From Cryptomeria japonica (lineage: Eukaryota; Streptophyta; Pinopsida; Cupressales; Cupressaceae): DNA of 64,000 bases. Shown here piece by piece: positions 50,111 to 63,500 of the stretch (position 1 is its first letter; the number at the start of each line of letters is the position of its first letter). The position numbers were made by a program, and so were the translations under genes. The stretch lies in contig NC_081414.1 in assembly GCF_030272615.1 (NCBI RefSeq), forward strand, positions 809,943,069-810,007,068. The letters are read 5' to 3'. Under the pieces are notes generated by a model, which saw only the letters and a list, made by a program, of their open reading frames with translations, did no database searches and was not told the DNA's origin.

Positions 50111-50646
50111 TAAAATATTTTGATTAAAATAAGTGCTAGAAGGATCCCCAACCCATTATAGATTAGAAACAAGAAGCAAACAAAATAGAAGGTTGTTACA
50201 AAGGCAAACATAGTCACCCAAGAGGGAACCAAAGAAAGAATTGAACAAATGTAACAACCACGCCAACCTTAACAATAAAAATCCAAACTAAAGTACAAAC
50301 CAACCAAAATTGCTAGACAATAGAGCTTAAGCAAACCAAAATAGACCATAGAGTAAGACAAAACAACAAAAATAAACCTTACTAAAAATCTATGTTGGAA
50401 CCCACCAATGGGCCCAATATAAAAAATATAGGTATTTTTGAATAATAAGAGACTAGCTCTTTTTCTTACAACAAACAATTGTCCAAGAAGAAGCATCTTT
50501 TCTATTATAAATCAGCGGAGTAGTGTTGGAGGACCATCAGAGGTTGTAGATGAATCACCTAGATGGGCCACCAAATTTGGAGAGGGAGCCCAACAGTTTG
50601 GTGACAAAGAGTTAAGAACCATGGACGGGATAAATTTTGAACTTGA
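50111..50646. other. Insert in the satellite, left flank of the compact LTR element
   Basis: AC/AT-rich DNA with no convincing gene. Open stretches here (50269-50496 on the minus strand, 50438-50668 on the plus strand) are low-complexity and hydrophobic by composition. Together with 53080-53135 it forms a ~600 bp insert in the satellite, into which the LTR element jumped. Confidence 0.5.
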
Positions 50647-51152
50647 TGTTAGAATTCATGAAATGTGAATCCCACAAGCCCAATTATCTTCCGGAAGAAT
50701 ACCTATCACACATAAAGAGAAAATTGAACAACAAAGAGAATTGAAGACAATTAACAATAATTGAATGTATTTCTTTGAAATTTCTTATCGCTTATTGCTT
50801 AATTACAATGAAGGATATGAAATCCTTATAAATAAATCTAACTCTAAAGATAGAAATCCTAAATGGTAGAGTCTACAAGATAGACTGAGAGTTGAAACAC
50901 AATGCATGAATCAGACATGTATGCACAAAAAACATAATAGACTAATTAATGCATGATACTCTCTAAATTCGAAACATAGTTTTCTTTTCCTAGTTTGCAT
51001 TATGCATGGAGATAAATATTAATTAATTATTCATAACTAATTAATTAACTAAATAATAAATGCCAATAATTAATTACTAACTAAGGCATTGATTATTTAG
51101 TGAATTAATATAATTAAGTGAATAATTAATATATGAATTATTTATTCCAACA
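50647..51152 (-). repeat. LTR of the compact element (3' LTR in minus orientation)
   Basis: 506 bp, TG...CA ends, pairs with 52569-53074. It abuts the purine run at 51153-51159 (minus-strand polypurine tract). Confidence 0.9.
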
Positions 51153-52568
51153 CCCCCCCTGAATGCACAACTAGGATAGAGGTAAAGATATAGGGAAAAT
51201 CATGCAAAGATGAATGCATGATGGGTCCCAACCTAAATCCTGATGAGGTACCCATGAACAAACATGCAAGTTTCTAAAAAATGGAGCAAAGGAGAAAACC
51301 TCTAATGGGAACAAAACTGCTCTCCAAAAGAGAAAAAAAAGACAAGCATGAAGAAACATTGAAGCATGAAGAAGCTGCAAACACTTTCATAGATTCACTT
51401 CTATGATACTGAAGAAAGAACCTCTAAAAATAGGAATGCTAGAGTGTCAATATGGTAAGTGTTCCATCTCACCGACAATGCATGGGTAAATGGTCGTGAT
51501 GCATCTCATAGTACATAGGAATAAATGCATAAGTGATCCATCTCACAAATAATGCATGGGTAAATGGTCCGACATCTCCTAGTACACAGGAACAAGTATT
51601 GAATACAAAGAACACTCCAACGCGAAACAAAGGAAGCATTAGAAACAACAATAGAAACCCCCTCATAATGCTAACAAGGGAGAGTAAGACAAGTACACTG
51701 AATCTGAATATTATTCTCCATGATGCTAAAAAAAATACAGGTTTGTGCCAAAAAGATGGAGCTCAGATCACAAGAGGGTAGAATAGGGCCAAGAAGTCAC
51801 TGATTACTTCGGCAAGAAGAAGTAGTGGGCTAGAAAGCTATCCGTAAAACTAGACCTGAGATCTAGATAGAGCACTGAATCACCTTTCTGATGATATCTC
51901 ATTTGCAAAAAGGGAGTTCGAATGCACAAGATATGCCCCCGGGAAGGCAAACTACAACTTTTGACTTCAATTGGAAAAAATACTTGCAAAATGAAAAAAT
52001 AACAAAAATATACCTCCTCCATCTATGGATCAGTCTCGGAAAGAGCTTTCCAATGGTATATGGTTTGCCTAATTTCAACTCTGTATGACCAAGTTATGGC
52101 CAAAACAAAAAAGAAACACCTCTTTTAGGGCACAAAGAGGGTCAAAGAAGGGGCATGCATGTTGACTGTACTATTGATGTCAGCATGATGTCATGCTGAT
52201 GTTAGCAGTCGAAAATCAATTTTTTTATTTTTTTGATGAAAAATTCTAGATGTAGGTACAGTACAGGCGTACGGATTTTCATGCCTCGAAAAGTGTGCTA
52301 ATGAAAATCGTGAGGTTCTTTTTGACCCAAAAAGATCCAAATTTTGGAGTACCCTCGAGAACAGAGAAAAACCCTCGAACTTCGAACCCTTGCAACATTG
52401 ACTCTGTATATCGGATTTCAGTGAAATAAAAGGCAATCCTAACTTTCTCGAGCCTTTTGGAACTGATGGAGAGGTCCAAAATAACCCAAGATGAACAATT
52501 TGTTGTGTAAATGCAAATAATCTCCAAAAAAGAGAACAAAAATCTTCAGATCTGGAGCTCTGATACCA
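51153..52568 (-). mobile_element. Interior of the compact LTR element
   Basis: About 1.4 kb with no recognisable Gag, protease, RT or integrase on either strand. It includes a local duplication ('aatgcatgggtaaatggtc', about 51478 and 51550, roughly 70 bp apart). The longest open stretch (52191-52631, minus) overlaps the LTR and has no known domain. Confidence 0.7.
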
Positions 52569-53074
52569 TGTTAGGTTTCGTGAAATGTGAATCCCACAAG
52601 CCCAGTTATCTTCTGCAAGAATACCTGTCACACATAAACAAAAAATTTAACAACAAAGAGAATTGAAGACAATTAACAATAATTGAATGTATTTCTTTGA
52701 AATTTCTTATTACTTATTGTTTAATTACAATGAAGGATATGAAATCCTTATAAAGAAATCAAACTCTAAAGATAGAAATCCTATATGGTGGAGTCTACAA
52801 GATAGACTGGGAGTTGAAACACAATGCATGAATCGATCATGTATGCACAAAAAGCATAATAGACTAATTACTGCATGATACTCTCCAAATTCTAAACATA
52901 GTTTTCTTTTCCTAGTTTGTATTATGCATGGAGATAAATAATAATTAATTATTCATAATTTAATTATTAACTAACTAATAAATTCCAATATTTAATTACT
53001 ATCTAAGGCATCAATTATTTAGTGAATTAATATAATTAAGTGAATAATTAATATATTAATTATTTATTCCAACA
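52569..53074 (-). repeat. LTR of the compact element (5' LTR in minus orientation)
   Basis: 506 bp, the partner of 50647-51152, directly followed on the minus strand by the primer-binding site TGGTATCAGAGC. Confidence 0.9.
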
Positions 53075-53135
53075 CTTGAGTGACCCGCATAAGGAGCCAC
53101 TAGAGGAGCCACATGAGTAAGAAGTAGTAAGATGC

Positions 53136-54745
53136 TCTTGGTAAACACTTTTATATATTTATTTTTGAAAGATTAAAATTTTAGACCTTCTAACACCTAA
53201 ATAAAGCCTAATGCTACTTTTAAAAAAAATTAAAAATATTAAAAACATATACACATTGTATGCCTACTAAAATGTTTATTAATATACTTGCAAAAATAAC
53301 TTATTCAATATTAAATCACCTATCACAACTTTCATATTCCCATTCTAATTTTAGATATAGCAATAAGACAATGTTGGTAAACACTTCTACAATATTATTG
53401 TGAAAAGATAAAAGTTTTAGACATTTTAACACCTAACTAAAACCCTAATGTTACCTTGTAAAAAAAATGAAAATATTAAAGACATACAACATGTTGTATG
53501 TCAACTATAAAACTTATTATTATATGTGTAAAAAAATAATATGTGATAGAAAATCACCTATTGTTAAATTTTATATTCCATTCAAATTTGTTATATAATA
53601 ATAAGACAATGTTGATAAACACTTTTGCAAATATATTGTGGGAAGATTAAAATTTAAGATCTTCTAAAACCTAAATAAAATCTAATTCTAATTTCTAGAA
53701 AATTTGAAAAATATTATTAGCGCACAATATATTGTGTGTACTATAATATTTATTAATACATGTAAAAATAATATGCTATATAAAATCAGCTGTCACAAAA
53801 TTTCATATTCTCATTCTAACTTTTGATATAGAAACAAGGTATGTTGTTAACCACTTCCACAAATTTAGTATGAAAAGATTAAAATTTTAGGCCTCACACC
53901 TAAATACAACTCTAATGCTACTTTCTAGAAACTTTAATCGTCACTAAATTTAATGTTCCCATTTTTTTTATTATAGAGTAAGACATTGTTGATAAATACG
54001 TTTGTAAATTTATTATGAAGAGATTAAAAATTTAGACCTTCTAAAACCTAAATAAAATCCCATTTTTAGTTTCTATAAAAAATTGAAAATATTAAAGACA
54101 TACAACATATTGCATGTCTCTTATAATATTTATTAATATAACTGTACAAATAATATGTGATACTTGTCACTATATTTCATATTCCCATTATGATTTTTTA
54201 TATAACAATAAGGCTATGTTGATAAACAATTCTATGTATTTATTATAAAAAAATTAATATTTAAGAACTTCTAAAACCTAAATAAAGCCCTAATTTTACT
54301 TTCTAGAAACTTTTGAAAATATTAAAGACATACAACATATTGTATATCTACTAAAATAATTATTAATATATGTGTAAGAAAATAATATGTGATTTTATAT
54401 TCCCATTCAGATTTGTGATATAGCAATAAGACAACATTGATAAACACTTTTGTAATTTTATTGTGAAAAGACTAAATTTTTAGAGCTTGTAAAACCTAAA
54501 TAAAAGCTGATTCTACTTTCTAGAAATTTTTGAAAATAATCAAAGCATAACATATTGTATGTCTACTATACTATTTATTAATATGTGTAAAAGTAATATG
54601 CCATATAAAATTAGCTATCACTAAATTTCATATTCTCATTTTGATTTTTGATATAGCAACAAGGTAGTGTTGATAAACATTTTTACATTAATATTGTGAA
54701 AGGATTAAAATTTTAGAGCTTCTAACAACTAAATAAAACCCTAGT
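53136..54745. repeat. ~230 bp satellite, main array
   Basis: About seven diverged units. The 'acaacatattgtatg' landmark or a variant falls near 53253, 53487, 53722, 54101, 54331 and 54544, so spacing is mostly 213-235 bp, with one interval holding a shortened unit. Each unit also has 'gttgataaacact' and 'attttagaccttctaa'. No coding potential. Confidence 0.85.
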
Positions 54746-56704
54746 GTTTTTTGTTAAGGTTAAAACAAGTTTTGAGGGGACCCATAACCCCTTACAACAA
54801 GTTTTGAACAGACCTAAAATCATGTACAAAATAAATCTGCTACTAATGGATAACACTCAAACAACCAACAACCCAAATATAGTAGAAGTAAAGAATTAGA
54901 ATATTACTAAACCATCTACTCAAGAAAGAAGGTTGAAGACACGCAACAAATTAGTTGAAGAAGCACATTAACAATGAGTTTTCAAAAGGCTCCCATAACC
55001 TTAAGATGAAATAGCCTAGATATCGCCTTGCCAAGCTATGTCTCCACCTCAATAGTAGAGTTTATAAAGGAGTCAAGAAAAAGGACAACATCGACTTCCT
55101 TGCAGCTAGGAATCAATGAGAGAGTAGCAACAACCCCCTTGTAATTGAACCAAACCTCACCTACATAACCAAAATCCACCTCAAAAGGAGATAGTACCAC
55201 CTAGATAGGAAAGTCAACAAAGGGGAATGTTGATGTTGATGTAAATTATGTACATGTAAGAAGTTGAGTCCGCTTTTGGCCAAAAAGTGGAAGTGTTTTC
55301 TCTAATTTTCAAAATTTGCCACATTTGAACTAAAAATTTGAAGCACTTAGAGATTGAATCTTGGAAAAAGTTAGGAATATGAAATGTATCACTTAGAGTC
55401 TAGTTTCCAAATATGTAATTTGTTTTAATACCTAGATAATATAAATTGACTTTCAAAAGTGATTTCTAAAAGCCACTATTTAAAAATGCATGTTTCAGGT
55501 CCATACCATGCACATGTATAACCACCACTTTTTGATGCAAATATTTTTTTTTTTTCAAACCCTTTTGAGAAAAGATCTGTAAGACACTAAAGATTGATGA
55601 TGATATTTTTTTGTATTTTTTAAAATATTTTTTTATTATTAATTTTTTATTGGCCCTAATTGTTGTTTTAAGAAGCAATAACATCAATGAAAGCCCTCTC
55701 AAAACTAGCATGATCATACTTTTCCCCCCAAAAGGAAGAAGAAACCCTTAACCAAAAACTAAACACAACAAAAATGAACCCAAAAGAAACAAAAAAATTG
55801 CTAAGAGTAATTGAAGAAGCCTCCAAAGAACACATGAATCCCATCAAGGATCATCGAAACATACTACAATAGCTCCAAGTAGAACTCAAATGCAAAAGAG
55901 CCCCAAAAACCTGAACCTTCCCAAAAGTGGCAACAACTACAAAAGAAGGGCTCAAAACAAAGAACACTGGAAGCAAAATAGAAGCCACCAGACAGATATC
56001 CACCATGCTAAATCCATAGCCAAAAGGATCCACTGCTGAGAGACATGAAATAGTGTCGATAGGGACCAAGAGCTCACTAATTTTATAAGAAAAATAAGAA
56101 TGAAAAGCACTATCCATTCTCTTGATGACAATAGGAAACTTAGGAGGGCCATCACAACTAGGACCAACAACAAAATCCTTGAATAGAAATACTAGAAAAG
56201 TAGGGATAGAGGAATCCCCTACAGATAAGACCCAAGAAACAAACATAGAAAACCTCGAACCCTTCACAACACACTCCAACCTCCACAAAATCACCATACC
56301 TATAGCCAGTGAATTGAATGAACCGTACAACAAAGCAAGGCAATATAAAGAAAGTAGGCCAAAGGCCTCAATCAAGTAAGGGAGGCCCAAGAGCGACAAG
56401 TATAAATAAAATGCTCGAAGAATGAGCCAAAGAAAAATAAATAGAGATTCGAGTCACAAGATAGACACCATCCATGTAACCCACAAAAGTAAAACCCCCA
56501 AGTAGATAAACAACACAACCATTGACTTCTCCATCAGCAAGTGCAACACCAACCACACAAGGCATGAACTAGAGGACAACATACACAATAGGGTCTCCAT
56601 CTTCTATGCCCGCATCCCTTGCCTCTTCATCCATGCCTCCTGCAACCTCCCCAGTAACCCCTTTGTTGCTTGAAACCCTAGCACCCTCTCCTCCCAAAAA
56701 AAAA
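54746..56704 (-). mobile_element. Unclassified retroelement-like insert in the satellite
   Basis: A ~2 kb insert that splits the satellite. Similar 'ccctag' sequence lies on both sides (about 54741 and 56706). Read on the minus strand it has T/G-rich, hydrophobic open stretches (55851-56399, 182 codons, starting MSLLGLPYLIEAFGLLSLYC) and ends in 'ttaaccttaacaaaaaac'. The stretch 54950-55200 resembles 5410-5640 of block A. I cannot assign a family and do not call the open stretch a gene. Confidence 0.35.
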
Positions 56705-57330
56705 TCCCTAGAGTTTACTTTCTATAATTTTTCAAAAATATTAAAGGCATATAATATATTATATGTCTACTATAATACTTATTAATATATATATATATAA
56801 ATATATATGGTATAAAAATAATTGTCACTAGATTTCATGTTTTCATTCTGATTTTTGACATATCAACAAAACAATGTTGATAAACACTTTGGTAAGTTCA
56901 TTATGGAAAGATTAAGATTTTAGGCCTTCTAATGCCTAAATAAAACCTTAATGTTACTTTCTATAAAATTTTAAAAATATTAAAGCATACAACATATTGT
57001 ATGCCTATTATAATATATGAAAAAAATAATATGTAATATAAAATAACTTATCACTAAATTTCACATTCCCATTCTAATTTTTGATATGTCAATTAGCTTG
57101 TGTTGATAAACACCCTACAAATTTATTATGAAAAGATTAAAATTTTAGACTTTCTAACACCTAAATAATTTCCTAATGCTACTTTCTAAAGTCCTTTGAA
57201 AATATTAAGAATATATAATACATCCTCTCTCTTCTATAACATTTATTAATATATGTGTAAAACTAATATCACTAAATTTTATATTATTATTGTGACTGTT
57301 GATATAACAATAAGATAGTATTGATATTAT
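56705..57330. repeat. ~225 bp satellite, right end, upstream of MLO copy 3
   Basis: Continuation of the satellite and the counterpart of 5958-6600, with 'cactagatttcat'-type landmarks near 56826, 57052 and 57272. It includes a (TA)n run at 56788-56815 that corresponds to the jump point in block A. Confidence 0.8.
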
Positions 57331-57805
57331 ATCATAAGACCCTAATGTGAAACCAAAGTTTATCACATTATATTATAAACTCTAGTCTTTGAATATAAGT
57401 CTAATATAATATTTATAAAATATCTCTAAAATAAATGTCTGATACTTGTTCCTTAACCTGGTCAAATGAATCGTTGCCTACCTAAAACAAAATAACACAT
57501 GCAAAGAAAAAATGTTAAAACTATGCTAAAAATAAAATTTATCCGTTTGTAAGTTTTGTCCCTTGTAGCATGTTCGCCCACCATGGTCAAAGACTCCGTA
57601 TACGACTGCCCTAGCCAAAGTTAACCAAGCATGGTCCAAGTCCGGTGTATCTCTTTCATGTATAACGCGTATTCTAATCACTTTCATTTGACGTAGTCCA
57701 AGTCAGGTGTATCTCTTTAAGTCTATACTTTAATTATTTTTTATTAAATTTGGAAACAAATTACATTTCACCATAGCATTATAGTCAATGCATTGATTTT
57801 TGACA
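57331..57805. other. Non-coding DNA upstream of MLO copy 3
   Basis: The counterpart of 6560-6880 as far as about 57636; beyond that, DNA lost from copy 1. A short direct repeat (gtccaagtc-c/a-ggtgtatctcttt) occurs near 57642 and 57695. No MLO N-terminal exon is recognisable and no clear promoter is seen. Confidence 0.6.
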
Positions 57806-60510
57806 ATGGAAGACTCATGTATCAAAGCATGGGAGGAAGAGACTAAAACATTGGATTATGAATTTTCAACCGGTTAGTTTAAGACTTTCCATTTTCTCTG
57901 TTTTTATAGATTTGGAGAAGTACTAACAAGTCCTACAAATAAGGAATTGCATTTAATAATTGTTATGGTAAACTATTAATAAGGAAACTTCAATAAGTAT
58001 GAATGCATTTAAATTTTTTTATTCTAAATTGGGAAACTTGTATAATATAAGAGACAAAAGTTTGAATATGGTCAATCTAAAATATAGATTGATTTATTAT
58101 ATATTTTTTATGTTTTAGATTTGAAAGGAAACATTGAATGAATAATTATTACAAAAGTTGATTTGATATTTGGGATTGACTATCAAAATTAGGCTGTAAA
58201 TGAGAAACCATTTTCATAAATATTATGTTACAGATCCTTCGAGGTTTAGATTTACTCATGAAACTACTTTTGGAAGGAGGCATATGACTTTTTGGTCTAC
58301 AACACCAATTCTCAATTGGATTGTAAGTAAACTTAACAATTCAAAGTCTTTCATTTTTAAATTTAGCCTAACTCCAATTCTTATGTACTAAAGCCTTAAC
58401 TTTTGGATTTGTAGGTGTGCTTTTTCAGACAATTTGTTAGATCTGTACCTAAAATTGATTATTTAACATTGCGCCATGGATTCATACTGGTAAACTTTGT
58501 TATTTTACCATACTTACAGAATTTTATAGTAAATAAGAGACTGTAGTTATGAATATGTTTAATTTTGCAGGCTCACTTTGCTCCACATAGTAGATTTGAT
58601 TTTCAAAGATATATAAGAAGATCATTGGATGATGACTTTACTAGTGTTGTATCCATCAGGTATGCTTTCTAATTCTAATTCAAAAATTATTACAACATAT
58701 AAAATTTTTGTATTGTTCATTTAATTATTTGTTTAAACAATATATTTCATTGTTTACAGTCCACCTCTATGGTTTTTTGCGATCTTATTTCTGCTTCTCA
58801 ACAGAAGAGGTAAATTTAAATCACTTTTAAACAAAAATTATTATTACTTCCAATTGTTTAGGAGGCTGATAAGCATGAAAACTAATTGTGCAGGGTGGTT
58901 CACATTTAATTGGCTCTCCTTCATTCCATTGATTGTAAGTGAAACCAATGCTTTGCTTCACCTCTTTTTTAACAATATGCAATGTGAAAGTATCAAATTT
59001 TTAATTTGAACAGTAATTTAGATTTTTTCACAATATGCAATGTGAAAGTATTAAAATTCTCTTTTGAACAAAAAGGATAAAATATTTTTGATTCATAGAG
59101 TCTTTTGATAGTGGGAACAAAGCTACAAGTCATAATAACTAGAATGGCATTAGATATCCAAGATAGAAATCCTGTTGTGCAAGGAGCTCCAATGGTGAAG
59201 CCCAATGATCAACTATTTTGGTTTGGTCGACCCAAGTTGATTCTATATCTTATTCATTTTACCCTATTTCAGGTTAGACAATATTTTTTGTAAGAAATTC
59301 TTTTGTTTAATCTTTCCACGCTTCACAGATTGTAATCATAGAACATTCATTTTGCAGAGTGCTTTTCAGTTGGCTTTCTTCTTTTGGGCATTGGTAAGGA
59401 AGAAAACCATCATCCAAATATCATCATATATCTACTTTTAGTTAATTTCAAACCTTGGCTTGATAGAATTTTCCCTGGCCTAACGAACTTACATTCATAT
59501 GTCATGATTGATGCAGTATGAATATGGTCTGCAATCGTGCTTCCATGATCGGGCGAGAGATATTATAGTTAGAATAACCTGTGGGTAAGTTTATTGATGT
59601 GTTAAATTGCTTGCAAAAGGCAATATTTCTCAAAGAAAAATCTGAAAAAAATGATTTTTTGATTTTTTTCTTGTTTTTACTTTTGAATTCAATTGTGTGT
59701 GAACTTTTGCATCGTAATTTCGAATCCAAAAACAAAAACATGAAACCATACTGATTGTGAAAATTGATATCATTATAAGATTTTTTAACATCAATATTTA
59801 GAATTCTATAGAGACCCACTATCAACATGAATGATGAAGTTAAACTCTATAGTGTTTAGAGAAACTTTGTTGTAAGTATTATACTTTTTTCTTGATCCAT
59901 ATTATTGCTAGCTCAAAATGCATTTGTTTTTCATTAGGGTTGCAGTTCAAATACTTTGTAGCTATGTAACTCTCCCTCTCTACGCTCTTGTGACACAGGT
60001 ATGCATTAAGATAAAAACAAACACATTTGATTTATGCTCTTTTCAATACCGCTGTGAGATGAAATATGGGTTTTGTGTTTGCAGCTAGGAACAAACATGA
60101 AAACAACCATATTTGATGAAAGAATAGCTACAACTTTGAAGAAGTGGCACCAGAGAGCAAAGAAGAACATTAGACAAAAAAGACATGATGATCTGTCAAG
60201 TGGACAAACTACTCCATATGAAGGATCTTCTCCAATTCATCTTCTTCGCAAGTATCTAAGTTCAGGAGACTTAGAAAGTGCCCAAAATTTAGGGCAGGTT
60301 GAATATGATATTGAAGCAGATGCACCCTCCCCTTCTCACCATTCTCACCACAATGCTAATGAGAATCCAAAGGAACAAATAGCGGAAGAGAAACAAGATG
60401 TTCAAACACTTGGGTTTGAGTTGAGCTTTGATCATTTTCGAAATGAAAATTTAAAACACATTCTCTCTACTTCTCACAGGGAGAATGATTCAAGCAAGGA
60501 GGACCGTTAG
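57806..60510 (+). CDS. MLO-like protein, copy 3 (N-terminal exons not visible)
   Basis: Inferred exons: 57806-57872, 58234-58322, 58415-58489, 58571-58659, 58760-58809, 58894-58934, 59099-59272, 59358-59393, 59517-59584, 59938-59998, 60085-60510. They use GT-AG introns with matching phases and give 391 codons without a break. Hallmarks in order: [21 protein letters not shown] (split by the first intron; residues about 9-29), [17 protein letters not shown]...[10 protein letters not shown], transmembrane segments at about 107-125, 128-150, 181-207 and 228-250, FWFGRPKL, and a calmodulin-binding helix with Trp271, then an acidic tail. MLO proteins are plasma-membrane calcium-channel-type proteins, usually 500-600 residues with seven membrane spans. 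About 150-180 N-terminal residues are missing here. The ATG at 57806 is in frame, but the true first exon in this window may instead begin downstream of an upstream acceptor. It could be a 5'-truncated copy or the 3' part of a gene with a long intron; transcription is untested. Confidence 0.75.
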
Positions 60511-63500
60511 CAAAAGTGGCCGACAAAAACACTGATATTCAACAAAGTAGAAAACAATTTGTGAAGATAATTTTTGGTCATAGAAATTTATGAGGGTTTG
60601 TAAAATAGGTCAAATGCACACTGAGCTCATCTTTTTTAATATTATTGGTGTATTATATGTAACTTATGTGTTTGACATGCCAAAATTTGTTTTGGTAAGC
60701 ATTTGTTTCAAGAATTATATTATCACATTCAATTGTTTTTTTTAATATTATTGGTGTATTATATGTTTGAAATGCCAAAGTTTTTTTGGTAAGCATTTGT
60801 TTCAAGAATTATATTATCATGTTCAATTTTGGAGTATATACAGTTATATTTTAACTAACAAATTATGTAACTACATCATTTAGTTTTATTCAATAATATA
60901 TTTCTATTTGAATAAAAGATTTAAATTTTTGTTTAAAAAACCTATTACATGATAGCCATCGAGGCAACAAGTTTGAATCTCACAAGGACTAAGATTAAAC
61001 GAAAAACAAAAAACTAAAAATGAAGATATCAGATAAATAGATGTGTTTAAAAAATACAAAAGGTCACAAATAAACTAGTAGACAACAAACTATTGTTGAG
61101 GGACTTTTAGGCCCTTAATGACCTCTCATTCTTTTAGTAAGAACTCAAGATGGCCTTGAAAAGACACCTCCCTAAGCAAATGGAAGAACCAACAATATCA
61201 TTAGACTGATGAGTAGAGCGGGGATTCTTTGTTGAGTGTTTGGATCTTTTGTGCACTTGTTGGTGGGGGCTACCTTGGAAACCTTCTTTTCAAGTAGATG
61301 TTCCCCTGTACTAATTATAATTGTTACAAATGTATTTTGATGCATTTTTCCATTTAATTTTGTAGATATTTTAAGTATATCTTAATAATTGTACATAACA
61401 ATGATACAATCTTATATAAAGTCAGACTCCTTTACTTTGTCTATTCAATTTTTATCGACGAATAATTATATGCTAATTGGCACATCTTACTTCATTACGT
61501 CCACATTCTTATGTATCTAGCTTATGATAGTAATAAGTACATGGTAGTAATGTTGGACAATTTTTGTAATTTTCATTGGGCTTATTAATTTAGTAGTTAT
61601 ATTTCTTGACTTTCTTGTGTATATTAAGCATTGTAGTTGGATTATGAATGAATATTATTTGTTATTAGATTAAGTGGGGAAGGGCATCAACCCGTTATGC
61701 TTCCACATCAAAAACTATCATTCCAAAAATCAAACCAGGGCTTCAGGTTCATTCCTACCAATCATACAAATGCAGATTTTATAAATTGTTCATGAAACAA
61801 CTACTACTAGAAAAGTTTACGAACAACAACCTAAAAATAACTAACAGTAGAAAACAATACAAAGAAACAACAAATGGGGCACTAGGAGATATGATCTCAT
61901 CCATCAAGCATCTTCTCTAATTCCAATTCCTTGGTGGATGAGGAAAATGTCTTATTTCTTTTGGCTTGAGCATCTGTCACCTTCCCAAGAGACTTATTCT
62001 TTCTCTTTCTCTCAATCTTCTTTCCTATTGCCACCACCTCCATAACTTCTTAATACATCAATTTTTTGTTGATGCTTACTATGTTCCACACACCATTCTC
62101 TAAGCATTTAATCTATTAACAATTTCCTTCAGATCCCACATGGTTATGGGAGATCTCCAAGCTATCAACCCTAGCAGTCATATCCTCTAGATCTACAACC
62201 AACACATGTCAATCATTGGACTCAATACTACCAACAAAATTTTTGTTCTTGAGCTTCACCATCCCCACAATTTCTAAGACTATTTAACCCCTCAATTGCA
62301 TCGTTTAATTTTGTTAAAGTTGTGGGAATTAGAGAGAGTATTTAAGAACTAGGTTGAGAGGCTCATCTTGAGTCCCCTCATTGCTCTATATTCCTTAATT
62401 ATTAAAAGTACAATCTTCTTATTGTTTATCCATTTTTTCTTTAAGAGCATTTTTGTCTAAGGCTTCAACAATCTTAGCAGCAACCAAAATATTAGCCAAC
62501 CTAGCTTACCTTCATTCACTAGAGGAGGTGGTTCTATGCTCTTTAGCTACCTCACTATCAAATATGTCAATAGAAAGTGAGGGGGAAGTAGCAGGGTTAT
62601 CTTTCAAATACCTAATCACATCTTTTCCTTTTCCACTAGTAAACTTGGGGCCTAAGTTAGTAGAGGCATTGGCATGGTTTTTTATAATTATCTAGGGTCT
62701 ATTTAGGGCCAATGCCAACCAAAATTAAGGGTGTACCTCACCCTAGGGTAAATTTTGCCTCTTTGGAGAATAGAGGAGAACAATGTCCAAAGAAATGGCA
62801 TGGGAGGAAGATGGGGCTTCATTTTTAAAGGCTATTTTCCTCTTGGATTTTCTAGGAGGATGAGGAGGGCTTCGGTCATGGGCCAAACAATTTTTTTTAG
62901 GTTAGAGTGGAGCTGAGTGAAGGGGTGTTCTCCAAGCTGTAATTATAAATGGAATAAATTAAGCCCTCGTTTAGAGGTGGGTAAATGGTGTAGGAGCACC
63001 CAATTGGTTGTATGCCTCAATGAGGCCAAGTTGAGTCTTTCATATTTTGGATAGGTAGTAATATCATGAATAAGGTGTAATAAACCATTTCTAATGGATT
63101 TGAGTTAAGTTTGTGTGTTTGAAAGTCATTCGGTGTCATTAGTCCAAAAATTGTCAACAAAATCCTATTTATGTTGTCATTAGTCCAAAAATGGAATTAT
63201 TGGTGATGTAAGTAGGATGGTATTCATTTTTTAATCATTTTCAAGTTATTTTAGACATCTATGCAATGTTTGGAGGCTTTATGTATCAAAATACAGAAGT
63301 TGTCAAAATGTCAATAACACACAAATAAAGTTGTATTAGTGCCTCAAATGGTTATGAGGAGTTTGAAATTTGGTTTTGTATGGTTATGGTGGTTGTCCAA
63401 GTCTATAAGAACTTGTACAACCTCGGTGGAAGGGTTGATGGTCATTGTATTGTTGAAAAAATCAACAAAAATTGGAGATTTCTGCACTTTTCCTGAGTTT

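Larger units (their letters stand above)
50647..53074 (-). mobile_element. Compact LTR retrotransposon with intact ends, non-autonomous
   Basis: Two 506 bp LTRs (50647-51152 and 52569-53074), each TGTTAG...CCAACA, flank a ~1.4 kb interior. A perfect 5 bp target duplication, cttga, lies at 50642-50646 and 53075-53079. On the minus strand the primer-binding site TGGTATCAGAGC (52568 to 52557) abuts the LTR at the right, and a purine run (caggggggg) abuts the other LTR, fixing minus orientation. No gag or pol is recognisable, so it would depend on another element. The tRNA-Met-type site is compatible with Copia. My by-eye count of roughly 7% difference between LTRs suggests an insertion of some millions to tens of millions of years, depending on the rate. 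The ends look whole. Confidence 0.9.

Noticed and set aside
52687-52878. A 63-codon open stretch with Trp-rich segment
   Set aside because: It lies wholly within the 506 bp LTR of the compact element.
55851-56399. A 182-codon minus-strand hydrophobic open stretch, a possible membrane protein
   Set aside because: T-rich on the coding strand, several overlapping frames are equally open, there is no family motif and it sits in an unclassified repeat insert.
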